A DNA stretch of 64,000 nucleotides. It comes from Bowmanella pacifica. GTDB taxonomy: Bacteria; Pseudomonadota; Gammaproteobacteria; Enterobacterales; Alteromonadaceae. The position numbers and the translations under genes were made by a program. The notes beneath the pieces are model-generated. The model worked only from the letters and a program-made list of their open reading frames with translations, did no database searches and was not told the DNA's origin. Numbering within the stretch: the first letter of the stretch is position 1; every line of letters starts with the position of its first letter. Shown here piece by piece: positions 49,435-58,655 of this stretch. The DNA lies in assembly GCF_014645355.1 (NCBI RefSeq), contig NZ_BMLS01000005.1, positions 186,001 to 250,000 on the forward strand, given 5' to 3'.

Positions 49435-50964
49435 ATGGCTGTGATTCGTCAGCAGGATTTTATCGATAGCATCGAAGATGCCCTACAGTTTATCTCCTAT
49501 TACCACCCGCTGGACTATGTGAAGGCGGTTGAGAAGGCCTACGAAAGAGAGCAAAGCCAGGCCGCCAAAGATGCCATGGCGCAAATCCTGATTAACTCCC
49601 GTATGTCTGCCGAAGGCCACCGTCCGCTTTGTCAGGACACCGGCATTGTGACCTGTTTCGTCAAAATCGGTATGGGAGTACAGTGGGATAAAACCGATAT
49701 GACAGTGCAGCAGATGGTGGATGAAGGCACTCGCCGTGCCTACCTTAACCCTGACAATCCGCTGCGCGCCTCGATTGTGGCCGACCCGGCCGGTAGCCGT
49801 AAAAACACCAAAGATAACACCCCTTCAGTGGTGCATATCGATATGGTGGAAGGCGACCATATCGAAGTGATGATCGCGGCCAAAGGCGGCGGTAGCGAAA
49901 ACAAATCCAAGATGGTGATGCTAAACCCCAGCGATGATATTGCCGAGTGGGTAGTTAAAACCCTGCCCACTATGGGGGCCGGTTGGTGTCCGCCTGGTAT
50001 GTTAGGTTTGGGTATTGGTGGCACGGCGGAAAAAGCCGCGGTGCTGGCCAAAGAAAGCCTGATGGATCCGGTGGATATCCATGAATTGATGGAACGTGGC
50101 GCCGAGACCACCGAAGAAAAACTGCGCCTGGATATTTTCAATAAAGTAAATGCCCTGGGCATTGGCGCGCAGGGCCTGGGCGGTCTGACCACAGTGGTGG
50201 ACATTAAAATCAAGTCGGTGCCTACCCACGCGGCGTCTAAGCCGGTGGTGATGATCCCTAACTGTGCGGCTACCCGCCACGTGCATTTCCATTTAGATGG
50301 CAGCGGCCCCGCTGAGCTGACCCCGCCTAAACTGGAAGACTGGCCGCAAGTGACCTGGGAAGTGGGGGCTAACACCCGCCGCGTGAATCTGGATACCGTC
50401 ACCAAAGAAGAAATTCAACAGTGGAAGTCCGGTGAAACCGTGCTGCTGTCAGGCAAAATGCTTACCGGTCGCGACGCTGCGCACAAACGTATTCAGACCA
50501 TGCTGCAAAACGGCGAAGGCCTGCCTGAAGGGGTTGATCTGACGAACCGCTTTATTTACTACGTGGGTCCTGTGGATGCCGTAGGTAATGAAGTGGTTGG
50601 CCCCGCTGGCCCGACTACGGCGACGCGTATGGACAAGTTTACCGATATGATGCTGGAGCAAACCGGTCTTATCGGCATGATTGGTAAAGCCGAGCGTGGT
50701 CCTGCCACAGTAGAGAGTATTGCCAAGCACAAAGCCGTGTATTTGATGGCTGTTGGCGGCGCCGCTTATCTGGTGTCTAAGGCAATTAAAAAGTCCCGTG
50801 TGGTGGCTTTTGAAGATTTGGGCATGGAAGCTATCTACGAATTTGAAGTAGAAGATATGCCAGTGACAGTGGCGGTGGACAGCCAGGGCTGTAATGCCCA
50901 CCAGACCGGCCCTGCCATTTGGAAAGCCAAAATTGAAGAACTGGACGCGGCATTGTCCAAGTAA
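49435..50964 (+). CDS. Fumarate hydratase class I (iron-sulfur)
   Basis: A 509-residue TCA-cycle enzyme of the class I, oxygen-sensitive [4Fe-4S] type (FumA/FumB-like), interconverting fumarate and malate. The alpha domain contains GHRPLCQDTGIVTCFVKIG and VMIPNCAATRHVHFHLDG with cluster cysteines. The beta domain contains MLTGRDAAHKR and the C-terminal AVDSQGCNAHQTGPAIWK. Length is slightly below E. coli FumA (548), as in many single-fumarase marine species. An intrinsic terminator follows. Confidence 0.93.
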   Translation: MAVIRQQDFIDSIEDALQFISYYHPLDYVKAVEKAYEREQSQAAKDAMAQILINSRMSAEGHRPLCQDTGIVTCFVKIGMGVQWDKTDMTVQQMVDEGTRRAYLNPDNPLRASIVADPAGSRKNTKDNTPSVVHIDMVEGDHIEVMIAAKGGGSENKSKMVMLNPSDDIAEWVVKTLPTMGAGWCPPGMLGLGIGGTAEKAAVLAKESLMDPVDIHELMERGAETTEEKLRLDIFNKVNALGIGAQGLGGLTTVVDIKIKSVPTHAASKPVVMIPNCAATRHVHFHLDGSGPAELTPPKLEDWPQVTWEVGANTRRVNLDTVTKEEIQQWKSGETVLLSGKMLTGRDAAHKRIQTMLQNGEGLPEGVDLTNRFIYYVGPVDAVGNEVVGPAGPTTATRMDKFTDMMLEQTGLIGMIGKAERGPATVESIAKHKAVYLMAVGGAAYLVSKAIKKSRVVAFEDLGMEAIYEFEVEDMPVTVAVDSQGCNAHQTGPAIWKAKIEELDAALSK

Positions 50965-50973
50965 AGCAAACCA

Positions 50974-51006
50974 ATAAAGGCGTCTTAGGACGCCTTTATC
51001 TTTTTA
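50974..51006 (+). terminator. Intrinsic terminator of the fumarase gene
   Basis: An 11-bp stem ATAAAGGCGTC / GACGCCTTTAT with a TTAG loop is followed by CTTTTT. It can also serve the convergent ABC operon side weakly. Confidence 0.9.
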
Positions 51007-51076
51007 TCTCACAGGAAGAATGAACCTGTTTACGTAGAACCTGGTTTGGCAAAGGAAAGTGCCAGGCCGGATAGGT

Positions 51077-51850
51077 TTAGCTACTTGCCTGCTTGAGCTT
51101 AAACTGCCTTCTGCTTGGGTCGTAAGCCACATCGCTGGTATCGAATGCGCTCGACAGCGCATTTTGCACTGTCTTATCTGTGGCGCTGCCACAAACCACT
51201 TTGCCATCATCCACAATCCAGATTTGATCGGCTAACTCCAGGCTCAATTCCAGGTCGTGGCTGGATAACAGCACGATTTTCTCTGAAGTATGAGCGTAGC
51301 GTCTTAGCAAGCTCATTACCTCCACTCGTCCTGGGAGATCGAGAAACGCAGTGATCTCGTCAAGCACCATGACATCGGCATTCTGGGCTAATGCTCTGGA
51401 GATCATCACCCGTTGACGCTCACCGTCAGATAATCCATCCAGTGGTTTATCTGCAAAGCGCTTGGTATTTAATCTGTGCATGGCATTTTCAACCGCGGCT
51501 TTATCTGCCTGGGTTAATTGGCCGCGCCAGTTGGTGTAGGGTTGTCTGCCCAGTTCGATAACATCGCGGGCGGTTAACCCTGGACTGGAAATCCTGTCCG
51601 TAGTGACCACGGAAATCAATCTGGCGCGGGACTGCGCCGTCATTTCGTGTAAGTTAACCTGATTCAAACTGACCTCACCCATAAGTGGCCCTTGCAGGCC
51701 GCTTATGGTGCGCAGCAGCGTCGATTTTCCTACCCCATTGCGGCCAACCACACAGACAAAGGTTCCGGCCGCAACAGACAGCGCGACATTGCTTAACACC
51801 TTGCCTCTGGGGCCAGCATAACCAGCACATAAATTAGTTAGTTTAAGCAT
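51077..51850 (-). CDS. ABC transporter ATPase, FecE/BtuD type
   Basis: A 257-residue ATPase: Walker A VGRNGVGKSTLLRT (residues about 36-49), signature LSDGERQRVMISRAL (Asp instead of the second Gly, a known variant) and Walker B ADVMVLDEITAFLD. It belongs to the FecE/FhuC/BtuD group that powers FecCD-type importers. Last gene of a four-gene operon, immediately after the permease stop. The operon has a Zur-like operator. Confidence 0.9.
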   Translation of the reverse strand: MLKLTNLCAGYAGPRGKVLSNVALSVAAGTFVCVVGRNGVGKSTLLRTISGLQGPLMGEVSLNQVNLHEMTAQSRARLISVVTTDRISSPGLTARDVIELGRQPYTNWRGQLTQADKAAVENAMHRLNTKRFADKPLDGLSDGERQRVMISRALAQNADVMVLDEITAFLDLPGRVEVMSLLRRYAHTSEKIVLLSSHDLELSLELADQIWIVDDGKVVCGSATDKTVQNALSSAFDTSDVAYDPSRRQFKLKQASS

Positions 51851-52912
51851 TTAGATGCGCCCCCTGAGTCCTTGATTGGTCAGTAACAAACCAATTACAA
51901 CGGGTGCACCTACCAGCGCCAGAATGGCGTTTAGATGCAAAAAATGCTGATCCCAGGGAAGGTGCACTATGGCATCGGCAATAGTGGCTAAAAGTGCCCC
52001 ACATAGCGCGGCAATAGGCAGCAACTTTACGATTTGTGAGGTTCTGGCAATTGCCCTGGCAAAATGCGGCACTATCAGCCCGATAAAGGTGATTGGGCCA
52101 CAATAGGCGGTGATGGGGGCGACCAGCAAAACCACCGCCGCTAAGGTCAGCCAGCGGAGTTTTTTAACCTCTGCTCCCATGCTGCGTGCATAGGTTTCAC
52201 CCAGCAACATCGCACTGAGACCTTTGGCACTAAAGCAGGCAATCAAAAGACCGATTAGGGTTGGCACCAGTATAAAACCTAAATCGGCAAATTCAGTACC
52301 GGCAAAGGTACCGTCGTTCCATCCGGAAAATACCCGCCCGCCAATGCGATTGGCAAAGTGCATCACAATGCTGACCAACCCTTGCACGGTAAAACCCAGC
52401 ATCAGGCCAACCACTAGCAGGGTAATATTGTTCACGCGCCTGGATAGCCCGGCCATAATGAAGGCGAAAACCGTGACCCCAATAATAGCCCCAGCCGTTA
52501 AGCCGACCCCCTGAAAAGCGGTTAGAAATGCCAGCGCTGCAGGGCCAGCGAAAGCCGCGGCTGTGACAATTAGGGCCACACCTAACTGTCCGCCTGCGAG
52601 TAAGCCCAGTGACCAGGCGTCAGCCATAGGATTGCGAAACAGCGCCTGCATTAGCACCCCCGATATCCCCAGTGCTGCGCCGGCAATCAGACCTGTCAGG
52701 ATCCTGGGTAAGCGAATATCACGAACAATCTGGGTAGCAACGGGATCTGTATCTGGGGCAAAAACAGCTAAGGAGAGCCTGTCCAAACCCAAGGCCACCT
52801 GACCAAAAGACAGGTTGAACAGGATTATCATCATTAAGCAGAGGATACATGCAGTGACAATGACTTGCTGAAGTACAGCGGGATTTAGTTGGCTTATCGA
52901 ATTGTTTTTCAT
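51851..52912 (-). CDS. FecCD-family ABC importer permease
   Basis: A 353-residue polytopic inner-membrane permease with about ten helices. FecCD signatures are RLPRILTGLIAGAALGISGVLMQ-type near residue 50 (with NPMADAWSLGLLAGGQLG), LGETYARSMGAEV in the cytoplasmic coupling region, and PITFIGLIVPHFAR. Such permeases import siderophores, heme, cobalamin or other metal chelates. The start overlaps the binding-protein stop (ATGA), so translation is coupled. Confidence 0.92.
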   Translation of the reverse strand: MKNNSISQLNPAVLQQVIVTACILCLMMIILFNLSFGQVALGLDRLSLAVFAPDTDPVATQIVRDIRLPRILTGLIAGAALGISGVLMQALFRNPMADAWSLGLLAGGQLGVALIVTAAAFAGPAALAFLTAFQGVGLTAGAIIGVTVFAFIMAGLSRRVNNITLLVVGLMLGFTVQGLVSIVMHFANRIGGRVFSGWNDGTFAGTEFADLGFILVPTLIGLLIACFSAKGLSAMLLGETYARSMGAEVKKLRWLTLAAVVLLVAPITAYCGPITFIGLIVPHFARAIARTSQIVKLLPIAALCGALLATIADAIVHLPWDQHFLHLNAILALVGAPVVIGLLLTNQGLRGRI

Positions 52913-54111
52913 GATCTGGGTGTCTGATTATCAGGTTGAACATATCTGTAGGGCGCCTTAAGCAGGTCGGGATACAGCATTTGGATCAGGTCTTGCAAAA
53001 TCAGATCCGGGCGTATCTGCCCTGTGGCATAAATATCAAAGGCGTCTATTTCGGGATGACGTGAGCCGTCGGCAGCGAATAAGCAGCCTTCCCGCCAGGC
53101 TTTAAAGTTGCGTAAAAACTTTGTGTCATTAAAGGGCTGCGAATGGCTGTCGCGGATTATCCAGCAATCAATATCACGGGCTTCTTGCAACAGGGTTTCG
53201 GAGCTCATCTGAACAAAGTCATCAATATGGATATCATCCGGCTGTGCCATAGGGTTGATGCCTCCGGCATCCTCTATCAGCGCATTGTCGGCGTTTCGCA
53301 CTGTGACCATCCAGCGCTCACCACCGCTGTACCAGGAACTCAGCACTTTTTTACGGGGAGCAGAGCGAACCAGGCTTTTCAAGTGTTCAACATTGGCTGC
53401 GACTTTGCTGACAAAGTTTTCTGCTTCCTGCTCCTTGCCTGTCATCATGCCTACCAGCCGCACATAGTCTACCGGCCCCATGTAGTTAATTTCTGCTTCA
53501 AAAAAAACAGGTACGACAGGAATGCCAAGAGCGTTGATTCTGTCCATGTGTCCGGCATGAGAAAGGCTGCCCATCACCATCAGCAAGACATCAGGCCTGG
53601 CATTTAGCAAGGGATCCATATTGGGCGGTTTATGCCAGCCGTAACCAATTTGGGCAATGTCGCCGCTTTTTACTTTGGCACGAATATCATCGTTGTAGCT
53701 TTTTACCCCACCAACCGCCACGAGCCTGTCCTCTAAGCCCAATTCGCTGACAATGGCCTCCAAAAAGGCATAGTTTGTGGCTATCCGTTTTACCGGCGTT
53801 CTGATGACAGCGGCATCGCTAAGCTTGCCCGATAGCACGGGTAAGGGCTGCCCCTCAGGCACTAACACAATGCGGGCGCTTAGGTCATCGCCCTGTGCCG
53901 AGCCACTCCAGGTCACCACTGGGGCTTTTAGCTCAACGACTTTGTAGCCGCTGCTCTCATAGACGCTAAACGTGTTTGTGTGGGCTAATTGAACTGGCCT
54001 GAGTTTTTTGTCTACCGGCTGGTACGCATGGGCCGCGATGTCTACCGGCACTGCCGGTTTGTTGCAGGCCACAATGAATGCAACCAGCAATATTAACAAG
54101 GTGCTACGCAT
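52909..54111 (-). CDS. Lipoprotein substrate-binding protein, FecB/BtuF-like
   Basis: A 400-residue binding protein with lipobox IVAC (Cys16) and a type III periplasmic-binding fold. The first lobe contains VKRIATNYAFLEAIVSELGLEDRLVAVGGVKSYN, the central helix follows about residue 240, and the C-terminal lobe ends with AFDIYATGQIRPDLILQDL. It is longer than most FecB-type proteins because of an N-terminal extension (residues about 20-110). It overlaps the TonB receptor by one base and the permease by ATGA. The ligand is unknown; Zur-like control points to a zinc chelate. Confidence 0.85.
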   Translation of the reverse strand: MRSTLLILLVAFIVACNKPAVPVDIAAHAYQPVDKKLRPVQLAHTNTFSVYESSGYKVVELKAPVVTWSGSAQGDDLSARIVLVPEGQPLPVLSGKLSDAAVIRTPVKRIATNYAFLEAIVSELGLEDRLVAVGGVKSYNDDIRAKVKSGDIAQIGYGWHKPPNMDPLLNARPDVLLMVMGSLSHAGHMDRINALGIPVVPVFFEAEINYMGPVDYVRLVGMMTGKEQEAENFVSKVAANVEHLKSLVRSAPRKKVLSSWYSGGERWMVTVRNADNALIEDAGGINPMAQPDDIHIDDFVQMSSETLLQEARDIDCWIIRDSHSQPFNDTKFLRNFKAWREGCLFAADGSRHPEIDAFDIYATGQIRPDLILQDLIQMLYPDLLKAPYRYVQPDNQTPRS

Positions 54112-56309
54112 CAGAATGTCATCCTTAAGCCTAACCGCAGCTGACGTGGTGTGCCGGGGGTGGCATTAGTTGCTGCGGTGCGGGAAGCGGCAAAATAGTA
54201 AAAATATTCCTCGTCCAGCAGGTTGGTAATTGACAGATCTACCGTTAACTTGTCGTCTTCCAAGGGTGTGAATGTCGCTGACAAGTTAACCAGTTGATGT
54301 TGGCCGGTTCTCACCTGGTTTGACAAATCCACAAAGTAATTGCCGTACCATTCATATGACAGTCTGGCTTGTAGCCATTGGCTGAATTGATGGCTGACTT
54401 CAGAATAAAAAATATGCTCGGGAACCCCTTGAGGGGTGTGGTTTGTGTAATCACTGTCTGGCTCACCAAAGGAGCCTGCAATAATCAGCTCATCCCACTT
54501 GGGGGCAAGGTAGGTATAGTTGAACAGCAGCTGCGTGGCTGGTGTTGGCCGGTAGCTGACCGAGGCTTCCAGACCATGGCTGGTGTACTTTTGCCCTGTG
54601 GTAGCAAGTGTTGGCGGCCCTGCTGGGTTGGGGTTATCAATAAAAATACGCCGATCCTTTTGTTCAAAGTAGAACAGTGCCGTTTCCCAGCTCAGGTTGC
54701 GGTCAAGTGCCTGACCTTTCCAGCCGAGCTCGTAGTTGTCTATGGTGGTTGGGGCTTCGTCCCGTGCGTAGCGATTCGGGTCCCACTGAAACACCGGGCC
54801 AAAGTTTGAGTTAAATCCGCGCCCGTAACTCAAGTACAACAGGCTATTATCTTGCTGGTAAGCCAGTGAGGCTTTAGGAGAGATGGCATTGGCACTTCCT
54901 GACGCCGATTGGTCCACTGGCTGCGTGCCAATAACCGTAAAATCAATGTCTCTTTCAAAGGCATCAAATCTGGCCCCTAAGGTCAGGCTAAGCTTGTCGG
55001 TGAGGTCGATTTCATCCTGAATAAACAGGCCATAAAACTGGTTGGTGGTATCGGCTGCGGTGCGCAGTTGTTCACGCACAAAACAGGTATTGTCGGCCTG
55101 ATCATTGATTATCTTGCCGGTGCTGTAGTCTATTAATATGTCATAAAAGCGAAAGCCGCATGCGCCGCTGAAGACGGGGTCAAGCGCGCCTGACCAGCGA
55201 TCTTTCTCGTCCAGTGTGGTTCTTTCCGCACTCACTCCCGCCACTATGTTATGGCGGTCATTTTGCCAGTGAAGCAGGGCTTCGGCGAAGTAGACCGAGG
55301 TGTCATTGAACGAGGTAAATCCATTCACCCCCATCATATTGTTGGCCGGATCGAATTCAAAGTAGTCGTAGAAGTTGAGCCTGACATCACGATCAAACTG
55401 ACGGGTTTGCAGCGTTACTTGCAGATCCAGACTATGGCTAAGATGGTGCTCATAACGCACGGCGCCAATCCAGCTTTGCAGGTTGTTTCTGGTCGGGCCT
55501 TGGCCAAGAAAGCTTTTTGACCCGCCAATTACCTCAACAATGTCGCCATTTGCCAAGGTGGGGATAGTGCTGGGCACGTCGGCATCGCGCTCAAAGTATG
55601 ATAACCAGGCGGTAAGCTCACTGACATCGCTTAGGGCCAAGCGGGATTTGAAAAAGGCACTGCTTGTATCCTGGGCACTGTTGTCACGCCAGCCTTTGTC
55701 TTTCTCATGAGTCAGAGTGGCAAACAGGCCCGTGCCTTGCTCCGTTTGACGTTCGAGCAGCAACTGCCCACGGTAGTAATTATCGCTGCCTGCGGTCAGG
55801 GATAATTCTGTAATGTCGGTGGCCGGATCCCGGGTTTGATAATTGACAGCGCCGCCAATGGCGCCGCGCCCATATAATGCCGAGTTGGGTCCGCGAACGA
55901 TCTCAACCTGCTCGACAATAGAATAGGGGACGTCAGACAACAGCACTTCTTCATCTGGCCCGACAAAAGGCATACCGTCGATAAGTGCCAAAAAGGTGTC
56001 ATTGCCGTGATTACCGGTAGCACCTCTTATCGAGATGGAGGGCGTGTCTTCTCCTCTGAGAAAAAATACCCCAGGTACACCTCTGAACTCATCGGTACTG
56101 TAGGTAAGGCCTTTTTGACGCAGCACGTCAAAGGATTGCACTGTTATGGCAGCTGGTACCTCAAGCTGTCTTTTTTCGGTACGGGTGGCACTTACTACAA
56201 TCCTTTCTATCTGCGCGAGCTGGCTTTGTTGTTCATCAGCCCAACTGGGATGAAGATAGAACAGGCTCGGGGCGGCTAAAAAAAATGTCCAATGTGTCCT
56301 TTTTGGCAT
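54111..56309 (-). CDS. TonB-dependent outer-membrane receptor of a metal-chelate uptake operon
   Basis: A 732-residue receptor. The signal peptide (residues about 1-24) is followed by a TonB box-like segment (ERIVVSAT) and a plug domain (about 45-150) with ISIRGATGNHGNDTFLALIDG and VEIVRGPNSALYGRGAIGGAVNY. The beta barrel ends in LRLGLRMTF. The ATG at 56309 with AGGA 7 nt upstream is chosen over a start 13 codons earlier. First gene of an operon with a lipoprotein, FecCD permease and FecE ATPase, i.e. a complete outer-to-inner membrane uptake route. A Zur-like box lies 61 bp upstream. Confidence 0.9.
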   Translation of the reverse strand: MPKRTHWTFFLAAPSLFYLHPSWADEQQSQLAQIERIVVSATRTEKRQLEVPAAITVQSFDVLRQKGLTYSTDEFRGVPGVFFLRGEDTPSISIRGATGNHGNDTFLALIDGMPFVGPDEEVLLSDVPYSIVEQVEIVRGPNSALYGRGAIGGAVNYQTRDPATDITELSLTAGSDNYYRGQLLLERQTEQGTGLFATLTHEKDKGWRDNSAQDTSSAFFKSRLALSDVSELTAWLSYFERDADVPSTIPTLANGDIVEVIGGSKSFLGQGPTRNNLQSWIGAVRYEHHLSHSLDLQVTLQTRQFDRDVRLNFYDYFEFDPANNMMGVNGFTSFNDTSVYFAEALLHWQNDRHNIVAGVSAERTTLDEKDRWSGALDPVFSGACGFRFYDILIDYSTGKIINDQADNTCFVREQLRTAADTTNQFYGLFIQDEIDLTDKLSLTLGARFDAFERDIDFTVIGTQPVDQSASGSANAISPKASLAYQQDNSLLYLSYGRGFNSNFGPVFQWDPNRYARDEAPTTIDNYELGWKGQALDRNLSWETALFYFEQKDRRIFIDNPNPAGPPTLATTGQKYTSHGLEASVSYRPTPATQLLFNYTYLAPKWDELIIAGSFGEPDSDYTNHTPQGVPEHIFYSEVSHQFSQWLQARLSYEWYGNYFVDLSNQVRTGQHQLVNLSATFTPLEDDKLTVDLSITNLLDEEYFYYFAASRTAATNATPGTPRQLRLGLRMTF

Positions 56310-56370
56310 AGATATTCCTAAATCGCCTGTTACGGCCTGGGTGTGCAAAATACAATCGCTTTCTGTGGTA

Positions 56371-56385
56371 TGTTATATTATATCA
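56371..56385. promoter_or_regulatory. Zur-like operator with embedded -10 of the uptake operon
   Basis: On the minus strand TGATATAATATAACA differs from the Zur core TGTTATANTATAACA by one base. It also contains TATAAT, the likely -10 of the operon, so a bound repressor would block RNA polymerase directly. The start codon is 61 bp downstream. Confidence 0.65.
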
Positions 56386-56478
56386 AATCGGCTTTAAACA
56401 GGGGGGGGCAAGATTTTCTGGGGGAGTATTTACACTGCAGCTTTAGCAAAAAGCATTGGAGTAGGACCGAGGTTTACC

Positions 56479-56511
56479 GCGCTCAGAACAGCAAGAGTTT
56501 GCTCTGAGCGC
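56479..56511. other. Imperfect hairpin in the spacer between TonB receptor and FKBP genes
   Basis: The 9-bp inverted repeat GCGCTCAGA / TCTGAGCGC has an inner GCAA / TTGC pairing. It is flanked by TACC and GGTA that extend the pairing with one bulge. There is no clear T tract; function unknown. Confidence 0.4.
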
Positions 56512-56583
56512 TGGTAGAGCTATCAGTAAAAAGCGCGTTGATGCATTTAGAGGGGGTATGATGGGGCTAAGGTCTTCCTGTGG

Positions 56584-56925
56584 TTAGTCGTCCCGGGTGA
56601 GTACTTCAAGCAGCTCAATTTCGAAAATCAGATTGCTGTTGGCCGGGATCTTGTCGCCGATTTGTCTTTCGCCGTAGGCTAGTGCCGCCGGTACCCACAG
56701 CTTGCGTTTACCGCCAACCTGCATACCCTGCATTCCTTGGAACCAGCCCTGTATCACTTTGTTAGCGGAGAGTACGGTCTGAAACGGGCGGCCTTTATCG
56801 TAGGATGAATCAAATTCGCTGCCATCTTCCAGCCACCCGCGATAATGGGCGGTAATCAGTGCTCCTTTAACTGCCGCTTTGCCACTGCCGGTTACCAAAT
56901 CTTCAATTTTTACGCTGTCTGTCAT
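56584..56925 (-). CDS. FKBP-type peptidyl-prolyl cis-trans isomerase
   Basis: A 113-residue single-domain FKBP. Active-site region residues are visible in GSEFDSSYDKGRPFQ, VIQGWFQGMQGM and LAYGERQIGDKIPANSNLIFEIELLEV. There is no signal peptide, so it is cytoplasmic, and it is close to small FklB/FkpA-core-like isomerases. The ATG at 56925 is chosen over one six codons upstream, but either is possible. Confidence 0.9.
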   Translation of the reverse strand: MTDSVKIEDLVTGSGKAAVKGALITAHYRGWLEDGSEFDSSYDKGRPFQTVLSANKVIQGWFQGMQGMQVGGKRKLWVPAALAYGERQIGDKIPANSNLIFEIELLEVLTRDD

Positions 56926-57081
56926 GCCATTTCTCACTTGCATGGTTCGCCAAAAACGCAGCTTACGTGCATGTGTCTGTATTTTCTAGCTAAGGCGCAG
57001 CGAAGCAGCGCTTGTACCTCAACTTGGTGTGCGGCAAAAATGGCTATATGCTGTTGCCTTAATTGGTCGCCGGCGGCGTTT

Positions 57082-57957
57082 ATGCTGAAACTTTTTTTGC
57101 TTACCACTTTGGCCTTAGTGGCCTTTGCCGGCAATTCGGTGCTAAATCGTCTGGCCTTGCTGGATGGCAGTACCGATGCGGCCAGTTTTACTGCTATTCG
57201 CCTGTTATCCGGTGCGCTGGTTTTGCTGCTGATTGCTTCGGTAAGAACCGGCCCAGCTCAGGTTCTTAAACGCGGCAGTTGGCTGCCTGCTGCCATGTTA
57301 TTTATTTATGCGGCGGCCTTTTCTTATGCCTACCAATGGCTTGAAACCGGTATCGGCGCGCTTATCCTGTTTGGTTTTGTGCAACTTAGCATGATAGCCA
57401 TAGGTATGCTGACCGGCCAGCGACCGAAGAAATTGGAACTAGTTGGCATGCTGGTGTCGATGGCGGGGCTGGGGTACTTACTGGCGCCGGATAAATGGCA
57501 GCCAGACCCCTTCGGCTTTTTGTTAATGGCCGCAGCTGGCACAGCCTGGGGCGGTTATACCTTGTTGGGTAAGGGCACCAAACAGCCGCTCAATGATACG
57601 GCAATGAATTTTGTGCGCGCCACGCCCTTGGTGGTCATTTTGATGCTCTTTAGTTGGCGCCATATGCAGGTGTCAGATAATGGCGTGGTATTAGCGCTAC
57701 TGTCCGGCATGCTTACCTCTGGGATCGGTTATGTCATCTGGTATGCGGCCTTGCCACAGTTACCTGTATCGCTGGCGGCGTCCTTGCAGTTATTGGTTCC
57801 TTTACTGGCAACGGCGGGGGGAGTGGTATTTAGCGGTGAACAGCTGTCAGTGAAACTGATGTTATCCGCGCTATTGATTTTGGGCGGTATCGCTTTGGTG
57901 GTGATGGCGCGAAGCAAGCCCACGCCGATCAGCTCGACAAGCAAACCTAAGGTCTAA
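57082..57957 (+). CDS. EamA/DMT-superfamily membrane transporter
   Basis: A 291-residue inner-membrane protein with about ten helices arranged as two EamA repeats (residues about 5-135 and 150-285), typical of drug/metabolite transporters. The substrate is unknown. The open frame extends 79 codons upstream across the FKBP gene, but the ATG at 57082 begins directly with the first membrane helix (LFLLTTLALVAFAGNSVLNR) and is the likely start. Confidence 0.88.
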   Translation: MLKLFLLTTLALVAFAGNSVLNRLALLDGSTDAASFTAIRLLSGALVLLLIASVRTGPAQVLKRGSWLPAAMLFIYAAAFSYAYQWLETGIGALILFGFVQLSMIAIGMLTGQRPKKLELVGMLVSMAGLGYLLAPDKWQPDPFGFLLMAAAGTAWGGYTLLGKGTKQPLNDTAMNFVRATPLVVILMLFSWRHMQVSDNGVVLALLSGMLTSGIGYVIWYAALPQLPVSLAASLQLLVPLLATAGGVVFSGEQLSVKLMLSALLILGGIALVVMARSKPTPISSTSKPKV

Positions 57958-58025
57958 GACAATGAACTTCGCTTGCTAAGCCCGGCTGAATTCCGCTAGG
58001 CTGCACAAAAAATCAGGGATTGACT

Positions 58026-58655
58026 ATGCAGCCTCATTCTTATCTTCCCCGGCCCTCTAAACAGCAAATTCGTGACTTGCCTGCCTTTGCTGGCTTAAAG
58101 CCGGAAAATATTCATATGCTGATATCGGGTAACGATGTGGCGGCTGCCTGTCAAATACTTGGTCAGGCCGATGTATTGGGCTTTGATACGGAGAGCAAGC
58201 CAAGCTTTGTGGCTAATCAGTCCACCGGTGGCCCGCATTTGTTGCAACTAGCTACCGATAAAGAAGCGTTTTTATTTAGCGCTGCCTTACTTGAAGGAAA
58301 TGCTCACCTGGCGGCAATTATTCAGGCCGAGCATATTCTTAAAGTGGGTTTTGGCCTTCGTTCTGACAGAGGACCTTTGCAGCATAAATTGGGGGTGGCG
58401 CTGACACCCTGTGTGGACTTAGCCAAAGTAGTGAAATCGCTGGGCTATAAAGATCAGGTGGGCGTGCAGGCTGCCGTGGCTATTGTGCTTAAGCAGTATC
58501 TGCCTAAGTCTAAGCATATCTCCACCTCAAACTGGGCGCGTTTACCCTTATCGACCGCTCAGATTGCCTATGCAGCCAATGATGCTTATGCCAGCCTATG
58601 TGTTTACCGGCAACTGCGTTTGAGCGCGCCCCAGCTGTTTATCAACGGGGGATAG
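58026..58655 (+). CDS. DEDDy 3'-5' exonuclease, RNase D-like
   Basis: A 209-residue single-domain exonuclease. ExoI is GFDTES (DxE), ExoII lies in the KVGFGLRSDRG region with the Asp, and ExoIII is YAANDAYAS (Y-x3-D), which defines the DEDDy class. There is no HRDC domain, unlike full RNase D, so the in vivo substrate (RNA or DNA) is uncertain. The ATG at 58026 is used; a TTG two codons upstream is less likely. Confidence 0.85.
   Translation: MQPHSYLPRPSKQQIRDLPAFAGLKPENIHMLISGNDVAAACQILGQADVLGFDTESKPSFVANQSTGGPHLLQLATDKEAFLFSAALLEGNAHLAAIIQAEHILKVGFGLRSDRGPLQHKLGVALTPCVDLAKVVKSLGYKDQVGVQAAVAIVLKQYLPKSKHISTSNWARLPLSTAQIAYAANDAYASLCVYRQLRLSAPQLFINGG

Noticed and set aside
49740-50405. 221-codon minus-strand frame
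   Set aside because: Antisense to the conserved class I fumarase gene; no family features.
56310-56583. Cobalamin riboswitch before the TonB/FecCD operon
   Set aside because: The transporter type made this likely, but no B12-box-like sequence is seen; the promoter carries a Zur-like box instead.
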